Counted from the first letter of the stretch, positions 43,463 through 52,874 are shown. The stretch is DNA of 53,436 nt from Sphingomonas sp. BK580 (GCF_014194975.1 NZ_JACIAY010000013.1:101014-154449); one strand, 5' to 3'. Notes: generated by a model not told the origin, from the letters alone. Program-made: numbers and translations.

Positions 43463-43474
43463 TGGGAGTGTGCT

Positions 43475-46400
43475 ATGGCGCTGCGACCTGACCGCGACGT
43501 CGATGCCCGCAGTCGTGGCGAACCGCTGGTGCGATCCGCCTGGTCGCCGTGGCGACGGGTCACTCGCCCAGCGGATCTCATCGCGCTACGCGTCAGCTGG
43601 CGCGACCTGAGGTTGACCCCGGGTCCGCGGGGCAGCGCGCTGGTCGCGCCGCCGGGAGGCGGCCTCCTGCGCTTCGGCTTCGATTTCCAGCATCTCGCCG
43701 AGCAGGCCTATTCCGAGGAGCCCCCCGCGCTCTTCGCGGCGGTGCCCTCGTCGATCCAGGTTCCGGTCGGCGCGCGTGCGGCGGAGCCGTCGCGGCTCGT
43801 GCTGGCGATCCCGGAGGGGCAGTCGGTGGCCTGGTCGGTCGAGGGGCTGCTCGATGCGCTCGGCCGGTTCGAGATGATCGTGGCGCCGTCAGCGCTCGCC
43901 GCCTCGCTGCCGCCGGTGCGGGTGCCCGGCCGACGCACGATCGGCGCCGCGATGGCCGAGGCGCTCGACCGGGTCGAGCTGCGCCGCGCCGATCGGCTAC
44001 CGGGCGCCGCGTCCGACCTGATCGAGGGCCAGCGCGCGATGGTGGCCGCCAACCGGATGGCGCGTGGGGGGCTCAAGGCCGCTCGGGACGCGCTGGCGGC
44101 CGCCGGCGACTGGCTCGAGGCGCGTGCGCCGGCGCCTGACGAGGGCGGTTCGAGGCTTCGCCCCGGCGCTGCCGTTCCTGTACCCGACCTCGTCCGTCCG
44201 AGCTGGACCCTGCCCGACCTGCGCGCGCCGACCGCCGGCGAGACCGCGATTGAAGCCCCGTTCCGCCTGCTGCTCTCGCCCTCGGTCAACGGTGGCTGGG
44301 CGCATGCGCGCACGCCGGTCGGGGACGGCCGCGGGCAGGGGCGGGTGGAGCTGTGGCACAGCCGGCTCGGAGTGCGCCGTGTCGACGGCAGCGTCGATCT
44401 CGAGGCCGCGGCCGAACGCGTAGTGCGAGCGATCTGGACGCGCGACCGCGACGGTCAGGCCGAGCTACCCTTCGGCCACTCGCTAAACGCGGAGTGGCGC
44501 GAGCTGATCGTGCGGCAGTCCGCCGGAACCGAGCTCGCGCCGCTGGTGCGGCCGCGCCCCGCGCAGGTACGCCGGATGATGCTCAGCTCGGTAGGCGCCT
44601 GGATCGACCTCAAGGCGCGATGGGACCCGCTCCCCTACGTCACTCCCTTCGGCAGCGTCACCCCGCTGGAAGGCTGGGAGCATGTCGCGCCGATGGGGCG
44701 CGACCAATATGTGCGCGTCGACACGCCGGGCTATCTCTTTCCGCTCGGCCACGCGGCGACGCTGGTCACGATCACCTATCGCCAGATCGTCGGCGGCACG
44801 AAGCCGCAGGCCGCGCTGTTCAAGAAGCAGTACATCCTGCTGAGCCAGCCCGAGCGCGCCTTCGCACGACGCGATCTCCCCTTCGTCTCGGCGCGGCTCA
44901 GCCCGGATCGCACTCCCGACCTGAACGTGCAGATCAAGCCGGTGCCCTATTGGCCGACCCCGCAGGGCGACACCGAGCCGTTCGCGTGGAAGATCGAGGC
45001 GCTCGACCAAGACGGTCACTCGATCCACCTCCAGGCGCCGCTAGTCTTCGTCCCGCTCTCCGGCGAGCTCGACACGAGCCAGCCCGCGCGCGACGCGATC
45101 GCGGCACTCTACGCCGCACGGCACAAGGACGTGGCGAGCGGCATCCCCGCGGGCGCGCAGCAGATCGCCTTCGCTCCCGCGCTCGCGGCGGGGGAGGGGC
45201 GCGCGGAGGCGAGCGCGACCGCGGAGGCAGAGCGGCTGCTGCTCGGCGGCGTGCCGCGCTCCTCCACCGCCGAGCCGTTCCTCCACGGCGCCAGCATCGC
45301 CATTCCCGCGATCCAGCGTCTGACGCCCGAGGCCGGCGTCAGTGAGGTGGTCTATGCGGAGCCCTACAAGGCCGAGGGCTTCGGCGCGGCGAACGCGGGC
45401 AACGTGTATCTGCAGCTGGCGCGCTTCGTCTCGCTGACGCAACCGCCGCAGCCGCAAAGCGCCAACCTTCGCTTCGGCTCCAGCGAGCGCGCCGGCGGCT
45501 TCATCAAGCCCGACGTCGTGGTCGCCGCCCTGGCACGCACGACGGGGCTGGTGGGCGACGTCGCGGACGCCGCGGCAGGCACCTTCGACCCCGCGAAGCT
45601 GTTCGCCTCGCTGCCCAAGCTGTTCGGGCTCTACAACCTCGCCGAACTGGTGCTCGGCGGCGCGCTCGACCTCGCGCCGAAGTTCGTGACGCAGGCGCTC
45701 GACCGGGTGGCCGGCCTCCTGGAGGATCTCGCGCGCCTCCAAGAGACGGCGGCCGAATGGGGCCTGGAGGTGCCGGAGCTCCCGACGACCTTCGACGAGC
45801 TGCGCGCGGCGATCCACGCGCTGGTCGAAGGCGACGTGACCGATGAGGCGCGCCAACGGCTCGAGACCGCGCTCGACGCGCTGCCCGCGACGTTGCAGGC
45901 GATCGCGCTGAAGGAAGCGGAGAAGGCGTTTGAGCCGGTGCGCCGTGCCAAGATCGGGCGTCTAGTCGAGGCGATCGAGGCGGTGCTCGCGAACGAGGTC
46001 GTCAAGGCGGTGCTCGACTTCGCGCAGGGCTTCGCGTCCGGCGGAGAGATACGCGCCCGGCTCGACTGGCGCCCTGTCGTGCGCGACCTTCCCAGCGACT
46101 CGGTGCCGGTCCTGCGCTTCGCCGACCCGGCCAAGGCGCTGAGCGTGTCGGTGGAGGCGCGCGCCTCGGGCAGCGCACCGGCGGGACTGTCGGTCACCGC
46201 GCAGCTCGAGAACTTCTGGTTCAACCTCGTCCCCGGCTTCGAGCTGATGGAGGTGCGCTTCAAGCGCATCGCCTTCGTCGCCACCGCCGCGCGTCGGCCC
46301 GAGATCGACATCGTCTTCGACGAGCTCAGGTTCGTCGGCGTCCTCTCCTTCGTCCAGGTGCTCAAGGAGATGATTCCGCTCGACGGCTTCAGCGACCCGC

Positions 46401-47068
46401 CCTTCCTCGACGTCGGCACCGAGGGCATCTCGGCCGGGTTCACGCTGACTCTGCCCAACCTGGCGATCGGGGTCTTCTCGCTCACCAACCTGTCACTCGG
46501 CGCCGACGCGCGCGTGCCCTTCCTAGGCAACACGCCGGTGAGCGTCGGCTTCAACTTCTGTACGCGCGAGCGGCCCTTCACCCTGGCGGTGGCGTTCCTC
46601 GGCGGCGGCGGCTTCCTCGGAATCCGGCTCGACCCCAAGGGTCTGGTCATGCTCGAGGGTGCGTTCGAGTTCGGCGCGGTGGTGGCGCTCGACTTCGGCG
46701 TCGCCTCGGGCTCGGTCTCGGTGATGGCGGGGATCTACTTCAAGATCGAGGCCGATGCCGGGCAGCTCACCGGCTACGTCCGCATCCGCGGCGAAGTAGA
46801 CGTGCTGTCGCTGATCACGGCCTCGCTCGAACTCTATCTGGCGCTGACCTATTATGTCGCCCCACAGGACAAGCTGATCGGCGAGGCGCAGCTCACGATC
46901 AAGGTCGAGGTGCTGTTCTTCTCCACCTCGGTGACGGTCAAGACCCAACGCGTCTTCGCCGGATCCAACGGCGACCCGACCGTACGCGACATGCTCCAGA
47001 TCGAGGAACGCGGCGACGCGGTCTGGGTCGACTATCTCGCCGCCTTCGCCAGCGAAGGGGAGCGCTGA
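43475..47068 (+). CDS. giant protein 1 (1197 residues), unknown function
   Basis: I do not recognise an established family. No signal peptide is present. Residues about 1-600 are mixed and beta-rich, with distinctive blocks RLLLSPSVNGGWAHA, GRVELWHSRLGVRR (about 275-300), RPRPAQVRRMMLSSVGAWIDL and YVRVDTPGYLFPLGHAATLV (about 410-435). Residues about 735-865 are helical and coiled-coil-like (VAGLLEDLARLQETAAEWG, ARQRLETALDALPATLQ). Residues about 880-1190 are long amphipathic or hydrophobic beta strands, such as GVASGSVSVMAGIYFKIE and LYLALTYYVAPQDKL. The size, beta content and tight pairing with the next gene suggest a structural or secreted complex. ATG 43475 has GGGAG upstream; the gap to the next gene is one base. 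Third-position GC is very high. Confidence 0.8.
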   Translation: MALRPDRDVDARSRGEPLVRSAWSPWRRVTRPADLIALRVSWRDLRLTPGPRGSALVAPPGGGLLRFGFDFQHLAEQAYSEEPPALFAAVPSSIQVPVGARAAEPSRLVLAIPEGQSVAWSVEGLLDALGRFEMIVAPSALAASLPPVRVPGRRTIGAAMAEALDRVELRRADRLPGAASDLIEGQRAMVAANRMARGGLKAARDALAAAGDWLEARAPAPDEGGSRLRPGAAVPVPDLVRPSWTLPDLRAPTAGETAIEAPFRLLLSPSVNGGWAHARTPVGDGRGQGRVELWHSRLGVRRVDGSVDLEAAAERVVRAIWTRDRDGQAELPFGHSLNAEWRELIVRQSAGTELAPLVRPRPAQVRRMMLSSVGAWIDLKARWDPLPYVTPFGSVTPLEGWEHVAPMGRDQYVRVDTPGYLFPLGHAATLVTITYRQIVGGTKPQAALFKKQYILLSQPERAFARRDLPFVSARLSPDRTPDLNVQIKPVPYWPTPQGDTEPFAWKIEALDQDGHSIHLQAPLVFVPLSGELDTSQPARDAIAALYAARHKDVASGIPAGAQQIAFAPALAAGEGRAEASATAEAERLLLGGVPRSSTAEPFLHGASIAIPAIQRLTPEAGVSEVVYAEPYKAEGFGAANAGNVYLQLARFVSLTQPPQPQSANLRFGSSERAGGFIKPDVVVAALARTTGLVGDVADAAAGTFDPAKLFASLPKLFGLYNLAELVLGGALDLAPKFVTQALDRVAGLLEDLARLQETAAEWGLEVPELPTTFDELRAAIHALVEGDVTDEARQRLETALDALPATLQAIALKEAEKAFEPVRRAKIGRLVEAIEAVLANEVVKAVLDFAQGFASGGEIRARLDWRPVVRDLPSDSVPVLRFADPAKALSVSVEARASGSAPAGLSVTAQLENFWFNLVPGFELMEVRFKRIAFVATAARRPEIDIVFDELRFVGVLSFVQVLKEMIPLDGFSDPPFLDVGTEGISAGFTLTLPNLAIGVFSLTNLSLGADARVPFLGNTPVSVGFNFCTRERPFTLAVAFLGGGGFLGIRLDPKGLVMLEGAFEFGAVVALDFGVASGSVSVMAGIYFKIEADAGQLTGYVRIRGEVDVLSLITASLELYLALTYYVAPQDKLIGEAQLTIKVEVLFFSTSVTVKTQRVFAGSNGDPTVRDMLQIEERGDAVWVDYLAAFASEGER

Positions 47069-47069
47069 G

Positions 47070-50000
47070 ATGAACCGCGAGCAGATCGTCCTCTCCGCGC
47101 TGCCCTTCACCGCCGCGGCGGACGCACCCTTCCACGTGTCGATCCATGTCGCGCCCAAGCTGACGCCCGCGGCGCCGGAGGCACCGCTCGCGGAATTCGC
47201 CGTGTTCTCGCACTGGGCCGCGGCGATCGCCGGTACGACGCTGACGCTGCGCGATCAGTCGGGCGTGCTCGCCACGGCGCGCGTCGCCGCGCCCGATCCG
47301 TCGCTCTGGGATCGCGTGTTCGCCCCGGATACGCCGGTACGCCGTCCCGGCTACGGCGACCTGCACCTGCGCGAGTGGCGCAGCTTTCCGGTCAGGCAGG
47401 TCCATGACCTGGCGGCGCTGACCGCGATCGGCGCCGCTCTGTGGTTCCCGACCGAACCGCCGTCGCTCGCCGGGCTGGGCCGGGGCGACCCGCTGCGCGC
47501 GGTGATCGACGCGCTGGGCGGCACGCGCCGCGCCGACGGCGGCGGGCGGTTCCGCGAGGACGTCGCCACGAAGCTGCTCGACGAGGGCAAGATGGACGGC
47601 GCCGGGGCGCTGGGCGAGGCGCTGACGCTCCTCCACCGCGCCCGCCGCTTCTACGAGCCGCGGGGCGGCAACGTCGCGCCCGCAGCCGACGTGCCGCCGC
47701 TCGCGCCGCCGAGACCCGACTTCCACGAGCGGGTGGCGCATCTGTCGGACCAGCCCGAGCTGCTCCGCCGGCTGGGACTGGTGATCGACCTGCGCGTCGA
47801 CGATCCGGCCCGGCTGCGCGCCGCCACCATGCTGTCGGCCGGCGCCGATCTCGTCGGGGTGGAGGTGGTCTCGTCGATCAGCGACGTCGAGCGGCTCGGC
47901 GATCGGATGATGCTGCGCCCGCGGACGAAGGACTGGAACCGCGGGCGGCTCCGCCTCGGCGAGGAGTCGCTCTTCGCGGCGCTGGCGATGGACAGCGACG
48001 GCGCGGCGATGAAGCTCGGCAATTTCGTCCGCGCGCTGCCGCGAATGCTGGCGATGGCGGACCGCGGCGATCCCGGCCATGCCGCGCCGCCGACCTTGCG
48101 CTCCGAGGGGTTCACCATCGTCCGCACCGATCGCGCCGAGACGGTCAAGGAACAGGCCGCGCGCGCGGCGGGCATGGCGGCCGCGCTGGCGGCGGGGCAG
48201 GCACCGCGGCTTTGCGCCGAGGATGTGACCCAGGGTTTCCGCGTCGAGGTGTGGGACGACCACGAGAAGCGCTGGTTCAGCGTCCATCGCCGCTTGGCTA
48301 CCGCCACGCTGGCGAACGGTGCGGTGATCTATGCCGATCGGCCCGAACTCGGCTGGGTACAGACCTCCACCGTCCGCAGCGAGCGGCAGGACGGCACGGG
48401 CGACGCCTATCTGCACGAGGCGCTGTTCGGTTGGTCGGGGTGGAGCCTGTCCGCGCCGCGGCCCGGGCCGCGCGCCGAGCCGACGCAGGGCGCGGAGGGC
48501 GCGCAGGTCGAGACCGTCGCGGATGTCGCGCCGACGAGCGGGATCACCCCTGTCGCGGTGGTCACCCGCGTCGCGCCCGGCACGCTGCCTCGGCTGCGCT
48601 ACGGGCGCTCCTACGCCTTTCGCGCCTGGGGAGTGGACCTCGCCGGCAACGCGCATGGGTCGGACGCGTCGCCGCAGCGCGGTGGCCGGCCCGGCGCGCC
48701 GCGCCCCACGCCCGTCGGTAGCGATCGTCCGCTGCGGGCGCGCCCCACTGTCCCGCTTGAGCGCCAGGCGCGCGCTGCCGCGCCGCTGGTCGCGCAGCTG
48801 CGTCAGAGCGCCCGCGCGCCGTCGCTCTCGCCGGTCGAGCAGATCCGCACGATCCCCGATACGACGGTGGCGACGCCGTTGCCGATCGTGGGCGTCGAGG
48901 CGGTCGACCGGCTGGTGGCGAGCCGGCGCGCGGCCGTGGTCACGGTTCGCGCACCATCGGGCGTCGCACCGCTGGCGGACCATCTCCGCGCCGGGTTCGA
49001 CCAGGTCAGTCTCGATCTGGCGCGACCCAGCCTCGACGAGCAGCTCGACGACGACGACCGTGTCGCCGCCGAGGTCGATCTCGGCGACACGATCACGCCC
49101 AAGCTACCGTTCCTCCGCTGGGATCCGGTGCTGCCCCCGGTGGTGGTTCCGCGCCATCGCTTCAGCCCCGCCGAGTCGGTCCACCACCTCGTAATCCGCA
49201 GCGACGTGGCGCCGGACGGCACGCCGGCCCCGCCGTCCGCCTATATCGAGGCTGTCGGCGCCGCGCTCGCTGCCGACTGGCGGGCGACCTCGGAGCGGCA
49301 CCTCGCCGCGCCCAAGGGCTCGCAGCACCTCAACGAGCTCCACGGCCGCTTCGACGCCGGGATCGACGATCCCGCGCAGCGCCAGCGGCTGCTGGCCGCG
49401 GCGCTGCGCGACGACGGCACGCTCTACGACCGCACGATCGTGGCGCCCGACGATCCGGCGTCGATGATTCCGCAGCCTGGCGTATCACTCGAGGCCGGGC
49501 CCGAGGTGACCACGCCTGAGACCGACCTCGACGCCTTCCTCGGTGCGAACCGCGGGCGCCCGATCCCCGCCGGCCACTATGTCGTCCACGACGTCGATCA
49601 GCTGCGGCTGCCATGGCTGCCCGACCCGCTCGCGGTCGGCTGGGCCCTGGGCATGCCCGGGGCGAACCGCAGCAGCCCGCTGCTGCACCTGTTCCGCACG
49701 GAGAGCACCGCGGGGCGCTACGGCGGCGCGTGGCCGGCGCCGGAGCCGGTCCGGCTGGTGCTCGACAGCGCTGCGACGGACGCGACGACGCTCTATGCCG
49801 ACGGCGTGCTGACGATCGCGCTGCCGCCCGGAACGCGGCTCGACCTGCGCCTGTCCTCGTCGCTTCTTCGCGAGGATCTCGCGCTGATGGCGTTGTGGAA
49901 CCTTATGCCGCCCGCATTACGCGCGATGGACCTGGTGGAGCGGCCCGCCGCCGACGGCCAGTTCTGGAGCCTGACGCCGCATCAGCCGATCACGCTGGTT

Positions 50001-51509
50001 CATGCGGTGCCGCGCCCGGTGCTCGCCCCCTTCGCGGCGCTGCTGCTGCCGCTGCGACCCGCCGGCGCGACGCACGCCGATCTCGCGGGCGTGATCGACA
50101 TCCACGCGCCCAGCACCGACCGGATCGAGGCCGAGGCGCGCTGGACCGAGCAGATCGACGATCTCTCCGCGGACGCGCCGACGACCGAGGAGAAGCACGC
50201 CGTCGCCTTCACGATCCAGACCGATCCCGACGAGGACATGGTGCTGCTCGGCCCTACCGCAGGGGACGAGCAGGTCCAGCCCTCGCCACCGGTCCCCGGG
50301 CTCGGCCCGATGCGCGTCCACCGCGCGCGGCATCAGTTCGGCGACACGCGGCACCGGCGCATCCGCTACGCGTTCCGCGGCACCACCCGCTTCCGCGAGT
50401 ATTTCCCCGCCGAGATGCTCGCGACTGTCGAGAGCCGGTCGCGGCTCGGCGCGGCGCTGGAGCTGGTCGTCCCCAGCAGCGCGGAGCCGCCCGTCCCGGA
50501 GATCGACTCCGTCATCCCGCTGATGCGCTGGGACGAGGAGGGCGCACCCGGGCAGCCCTTCGGCTTCCGCCGCCGCCGTCGCAGCGGGCTGCGCATCTAT
50601 CTCAAGCGACCGTGGTTCCGCACCGGCGCCGACGAGCAACTCGCCGTGGTGCTCGGCGGCGGGGGTGAGACTGACCTGTCGTTGTGGGGGGCGGACCCGG
50701 TGTGGCTCAACGCCGGGCCGGAGACGCCGCTGGTCGCGCTGTCGCTCGAGGATCTGTACGCGGGCACCCTGAAGCTCGACGATCGCTACGGCAGCGACGA
50801 TCGCGTCTCGCCCGCGGCGACGATGCTGGTGCTGCCGGGGACGCGCGAGCGCCGGCAGGTGAGCGTCGTAGGCTATCGCCCCGAATACAACCGCGACCGC
50901 GGTCTCTGGTACGTCGACGTCGCGATCGAGCCGGGAGCTGCGATCTGGCCCTTCGTCCAGCTCGTGGTCGCGCGATATCAGCCGCACGCACTGCCCGGCC
51001 TCGAACTGTCCAAGCCGGTGCGGTGCGACTTCGCCCAATTGCTGCCCGAGCGAACGCTGACGGTCACGCGCCCGGACGAGGAGCATGTCCGCGTCACGGT
51101 CACCGGCCCGGTCGGTCTGCGCGACCTTGCCGTTGCGCAGATCGGGGGCGGGGTGCCGGGGGCTGCGTCGCCTTATCCGTTTGGCGCGGCGGACGTGACC
51201 AACCTGATCGCGCGCAGCCGACGCATGATCGCCACGATCGAGCGGCGAGCCGCGGGTCAGACCTCCGACATGGAATGGGAAGTTGTCGCCGAGCAGGAGC
51301 TGTCCATCGGAGGAGCCTCTGCCGGTGGCGACTGGGCATGGACCGGTGTCGTTCCGATCAGTGCTTCCGTCCCGCTGAGGCGTCCTGCCGATGAAGGCGA
51401 GTGGCGCGTCGCGATACGCGAGATCGAGTACGTGGAGGCGGATCCGGACAGAGCGGGAGTAGCGCGCAGAGCCGAGCGAACGCCCTATCTCGATCACGTG
51501 GTTCTGTGA
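47070..51509 (+). CDS. giant protein 2 (1479 residues), unknown function
   Basis: I do not recognise an established family. There is no signal peptide or membrane helix. Distinctive blocks are FGWSGWSLSAPRPG (about 452), LRYGRSYAFRAWGVDLAGNAHG split near 507-530 (a fibronectin-like strand pattern), FLRWDPVLPPVVVPRHRFSP (about 680), LAAPKGSQHLNELHGRFD (about 745), DVDQLRLPWLPDPLAVGW (about 840), RHQFGDTRHRRIRYAF (about 1088) and VVARYQPHALPGLELS (about 1300). The layout suggests several beta domains in a row. ATG 47070 lies one base after the first giant gene's stop, with GGGGAG upstream, so both are made together and probably interact. A 24-residue basic and linker stretch near 560-590 is Pro/Arg-rich. 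Confidence 0.8.
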   Translation: MNREQIVLSALPFTAAADAPFHVSIHVAPKLTPAAPEAPLAEFAVFSHWAAAIAGTTLTLRDQSGVLATARVAAPDPSLWDRVFAPDTPVRRPGYGDLHLREWRSFPVRQVHDLAALTAIGAALWFPTEPPSLAGLGRGDPLRAVIDALGGTRRADGGGRFREDVATKLLDEGKMDGAGALGEALTLLHRARRFYEPRGGNVAPAADVPPLAPPRPDFHERVAHLSDQPELLRRLGLVIDLRVDDPARLRAATMLSAGADLVGVEVVSSISDVERLGDRMMLRPRTKDWNRGRLRLGEESLFAALAMDSDGAAMKLGNFVRALPRMLAMADRGDPGHAAPPTLRSEGFTIVRTDRAETVKEQAARAAGMAAALAAGQAPRLCAEDVTQGFRVEVWDDHEKRWFSVHRRLATATLANGAVIYADRPELGWVQTSTVRSERQDGTGDAYLHEALFGWSGWSLSAPRPGPRAEPTQGAEGAQVETVADVAPTSGITPVAVVTRVAPGTLPRLRYGRSYAFRAWGVDLAGNAHGSDASPQRGGRPGAPRPTPVGSDRPLRARPTVPLERQARAAAPLVAQLRQSARAPSLSPVEQIRTIPDTTVATPLPIVGVEAVDRLVASRRAAVVTVRAPSGVAPLADHLRAGFDQVSLDLARPSLDEQLDDDDRVAAEVDLGDTITPKLPFLRWDPVLPPVVVPRHRFSPAESVHHLVIRSDVAPDGTPAPPSAYIEAVGAALAADWRATSERHLAAPKGSQHLNELHGRFDAGIDDPAQRQRLLAAALRDDGTLYDRTIVAPDDPASMIPQPGVSLEAGPEVTTPETDLDAFLGANRGRPIPAGHYVVHDVDQLRLPWLPDPLAVGWALGMPGANRSSPLLHLFRTESTAGRYGGAWPAPEPVRLVLDSAATDATTLYADGVLTIALPPGTRLDLRLSSSLLREDLALMALWNLMPPALRAMDLVERPAADGQFWSLTPHQPITLVHAVPRPVLAPFAALLLPLRPAGATHADLAGVIDIHAPSTDRIEAEARWTEQIDDLSADAPTTEEKHAVAFTIQTDPDEDMVLLGPTAGDEQVQPSPPVPGLGPMRVHRARHQFGDTRHRRIRYAFRGTTRFREYFPAEMLATVESRSRLGAALELVVPSSAEPPVPEIDSVIPLMRWDEEGAPGQPFGFRRRRRSGLRIYLKRPWFRTGADEQLAVVLGGGGETDLSLWGADPVWLNAGPETPLVALSLEDLYAGTLKLDDRYGSDDRVSPAATMLVLPGTRERRQVSVVGYRPEYNRDRGLWYVDVAIEPGAAIWPFVQLVVARYQPHALPGLELSKPVRCDFAQLLPERTLTVTRPDEEHVRVTVTGPVGLRDLAVAQIGGGVPGAASPYPFGAADVTNLIARSRRMIATIERRAAGQTSDMEWEVVAEQELSIGGASAGGDWAWTGVVPISASVPLRRPADEGEWRVAIREIEYVEADPDRAGVARRAERTPYLDHVVL

Positions 51510-51595
51510 ATTCCTCGTTAGAGCAGCGTTGAACGCAACGGTGTTTAAGGTACCGTACGAAGGGGCGGAAGACGCGTCGATGCGATGAGGGCGAT

Positions 51596-52099
51596 ATGGC
51601 GGAAGATGATCAGAGGCAGCAGCTCGTTGGTTTTGCCACCGAGTTGACGAAGGCGTGGCTGACCAACGCGAACACTAGGGTAGGCATCGAGCAGGTGCCT
51701 GACGTGCTACGCTCCATGCACGAGGCGTTGTCGAGGCTCGTGGTTGGGTCGTCGGAGCAGCAGGCCCGCGTGCCGGAAGCGCACGTGCCGGCAGTGTCGG
51801 TACGCAAGTCGCTCTCCGACCCGAACCGGATCGTCAGCATGATCGACGGCAAGTCCTACGCGAGCCTGAGGAGGCATCTGAACGCGCATGGCCTCACGCC
51901 CGAAGCTTACCGCAGCCGCTATGGATTGAAGCCGGACTACCCGATGGTCGCACCTGGCTACAGCGCAGCTCGTAGCGAGAAGGCCAAGAGCATCGGTCTC
52001 GGGCGCAAGCTCCCCAACGACCAGGCGACCGCCGCGCCTGCGCCGTCGGCCAAGAGGGCTCGAACCGCGAAGCGAAGCGTCTCCGTTCAAGGCGAGTAG
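51596..52099 (+). CDS. Ros/MucR-family regulator lacking the zinc cysteine
   Basis: The 167-residue protein has an N-terminal helical part (QQLVGFATELTKAWLTNAN, typical MucR oligomerisation start). The Ros/MucR DNA-binding core follows: PAVSVRKSLSDPNRIVSMIDGKSYASLRRHLNAHGLTPEAYR in pieces, then YGLKPDYPMVAPGYSAARSEKAKSIGLGRK. In Ros the zinc ligands are Cys, Asp, His and His. Here the Cys is Ser in IVSMIDGK, while the Asp and both His (RRHLNAH) remain, as in the zinc-independent Mesorhizobium Ml proteins. A Lys/Arg/Ala-rich tail ends the protein. ATG 51596 has GAGGG in front. It follows giant gene 2 by 86 nt on the same strand; it may regulate that cluster or act globally. Confidence 0.9.
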   Translation: MAEDDQRQQLVGFATELTKAWLTNANTRVGIEQVPDVLRSMHEALSRLVVGSSEQQARVPEAHVPAVSVRKSLSDPNRIVSMIDGKSYASLRRHLNAHGLTPEAYRSRYGLKPDYPMVAPGYSAARSEKAKSIGLGRKLPNDQATAAPAPSAKRARTAKRSVSVQGE

Positions 52100-52165
52100 T
52101 ATAGAAAGTCACAGGGGCGCTGTGGTGCCTTGCACTCGCGATCTTGGCGGACACGAGGAGGAAGG

Positions 52166-52255
52166 ATGCCTTCCGCTCTGGTCCGCCGCTTTCGGCCGCG
52201 GCCTGTGGCACCTAGGCGGCCGCAAGCGGCGAGGTGCGTGCATGATCGAGCCTGA
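52166..52255 (+). CDS. possible 29-residue leader peptide overlapping the DUF1275 gene
   Basis: A strong GGAGGAAGG stands directly before ATG 52166. The 29-codon frame (MPSALVRRFRPRPVAP, Arg/Pro-rich) ends at 52255, overlapping the start of the DUF1275 gene by 14 nt. It could couple translation of that gene; no family is recognised. Confidence 0.3.
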   Translation: MPSALVRRFRPRPVAPRRPQAARCVHDRA

Positions 52256-52874
52256 GCTTCAGCCTCTCGGAAGAGGCGCGGCGACATGGGGCGCGATCGC
52301 GCTTATCGCGTTCGCAGGCGCCGTGGACGCTGTCGGCTTCCTCCAGATGCGCCTGTTCTACGTCTCGTTCATGAGCGGCAACACCACCCGAGCGGCCGTC
52401 GCGGTGGTGGAAGGCGACATGCGCCTGGCCTTGTACGGTGCAGCCATCATCGCCCTCTTCGTTGCCGGGGTAGCGCTCGGCGAGGTGCTGACCGGAGTGC
52501 CTCCGCGAAGACGAAGGTTGACCATGTCGTGCGAGGCGGTTCTGCTGGCAGCGGGATACGCGTCGGGCGGCTTCTGGTCGCTCGCGCCGCTTGTGATTGC
52601 GATGGGAATGCACAACGCCCTCGTGCTGCGCATCCAGGGCGTCGGAGCAGCCATGACCTACGTAACCGGAACGCTTGTTCACCTCGGTCGCGGATTGGCG
52701 GCGCGTATGGGCGTCGGTTCATCGACCAAAGTGTGGCCGTACCTGCTTTCGTGGACCGCGTTGGCACTCGGAGGCGTCATGGGGGGGCTCCTCTTTGAAA
52801 GCGTTGGATCCAGCTCGCTTCTCGCCCTTGCGCTTCTGCTCCTCCTGGCGGCCTTCACTCCGCGGAGCTTGTAG
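52242..52874 (+). CDS. DUF1275/YoaK-family inner-membrane protein
   Basis: The 210-residue product has about six membrane helices. The DUF1275 signatures are AFAGAVDAVGFLQMRLFYVSFMSGNTTR in the first helices (split over residues 23-50), GMHNALVLRIQGVGAAMTYVTGTLVHLG in the middle, and a last helix FESVGSSSLLALALLLLLAAF. The function of the family is unknown; it is often called YoaK and assumed to be a transporter. ATG 52242 with GAGGTG upstream begins the conserved part; the frame is open to 52122 without a family-like extension. The overlapping leader frame may control it. Confidence 0.88.
   Translation: MIEPELQPLGRGAATWGAIALIAFAGAVDAVGFLQMRLFYVSFMSGNTTRAAVAVVEGDMRLALYGAAIIALFVAGVALGEVLTGVPPRRRRLTMSCEAVLLAAGYASGGFWSLAPLVIAMGMHNALVLRIQGVGAAMTYVTGTLVHLGRGLAARMGVGSSTKVWPYLLSWTALALGGVMGGLLFESVGSSSLLALALLLLLAAFTPRSL

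Noticed and set aside
46938..48983. 681-codon minus-strand frame across the giant-gene junction
   Set aside because: Arg/Gly/Asp-rich shadow of two real genes in very GC-rich DNA; no family-like sequence and no promoter or ribosome site.
49917..51497. 526-codon minus-strand frame inside giant gene 2
   Set aside because: Antisense shadow with low-complexity composition; the plus-strand gene has coherent protein sequence throughout.
41421..51509. Encapsulin system for the DyP peroxidase
   Set aside because: No protein of encapsulin size or HK97-like sequence is adjacent, and no cargo-loading tail was recognised at the DyP C-terminus.
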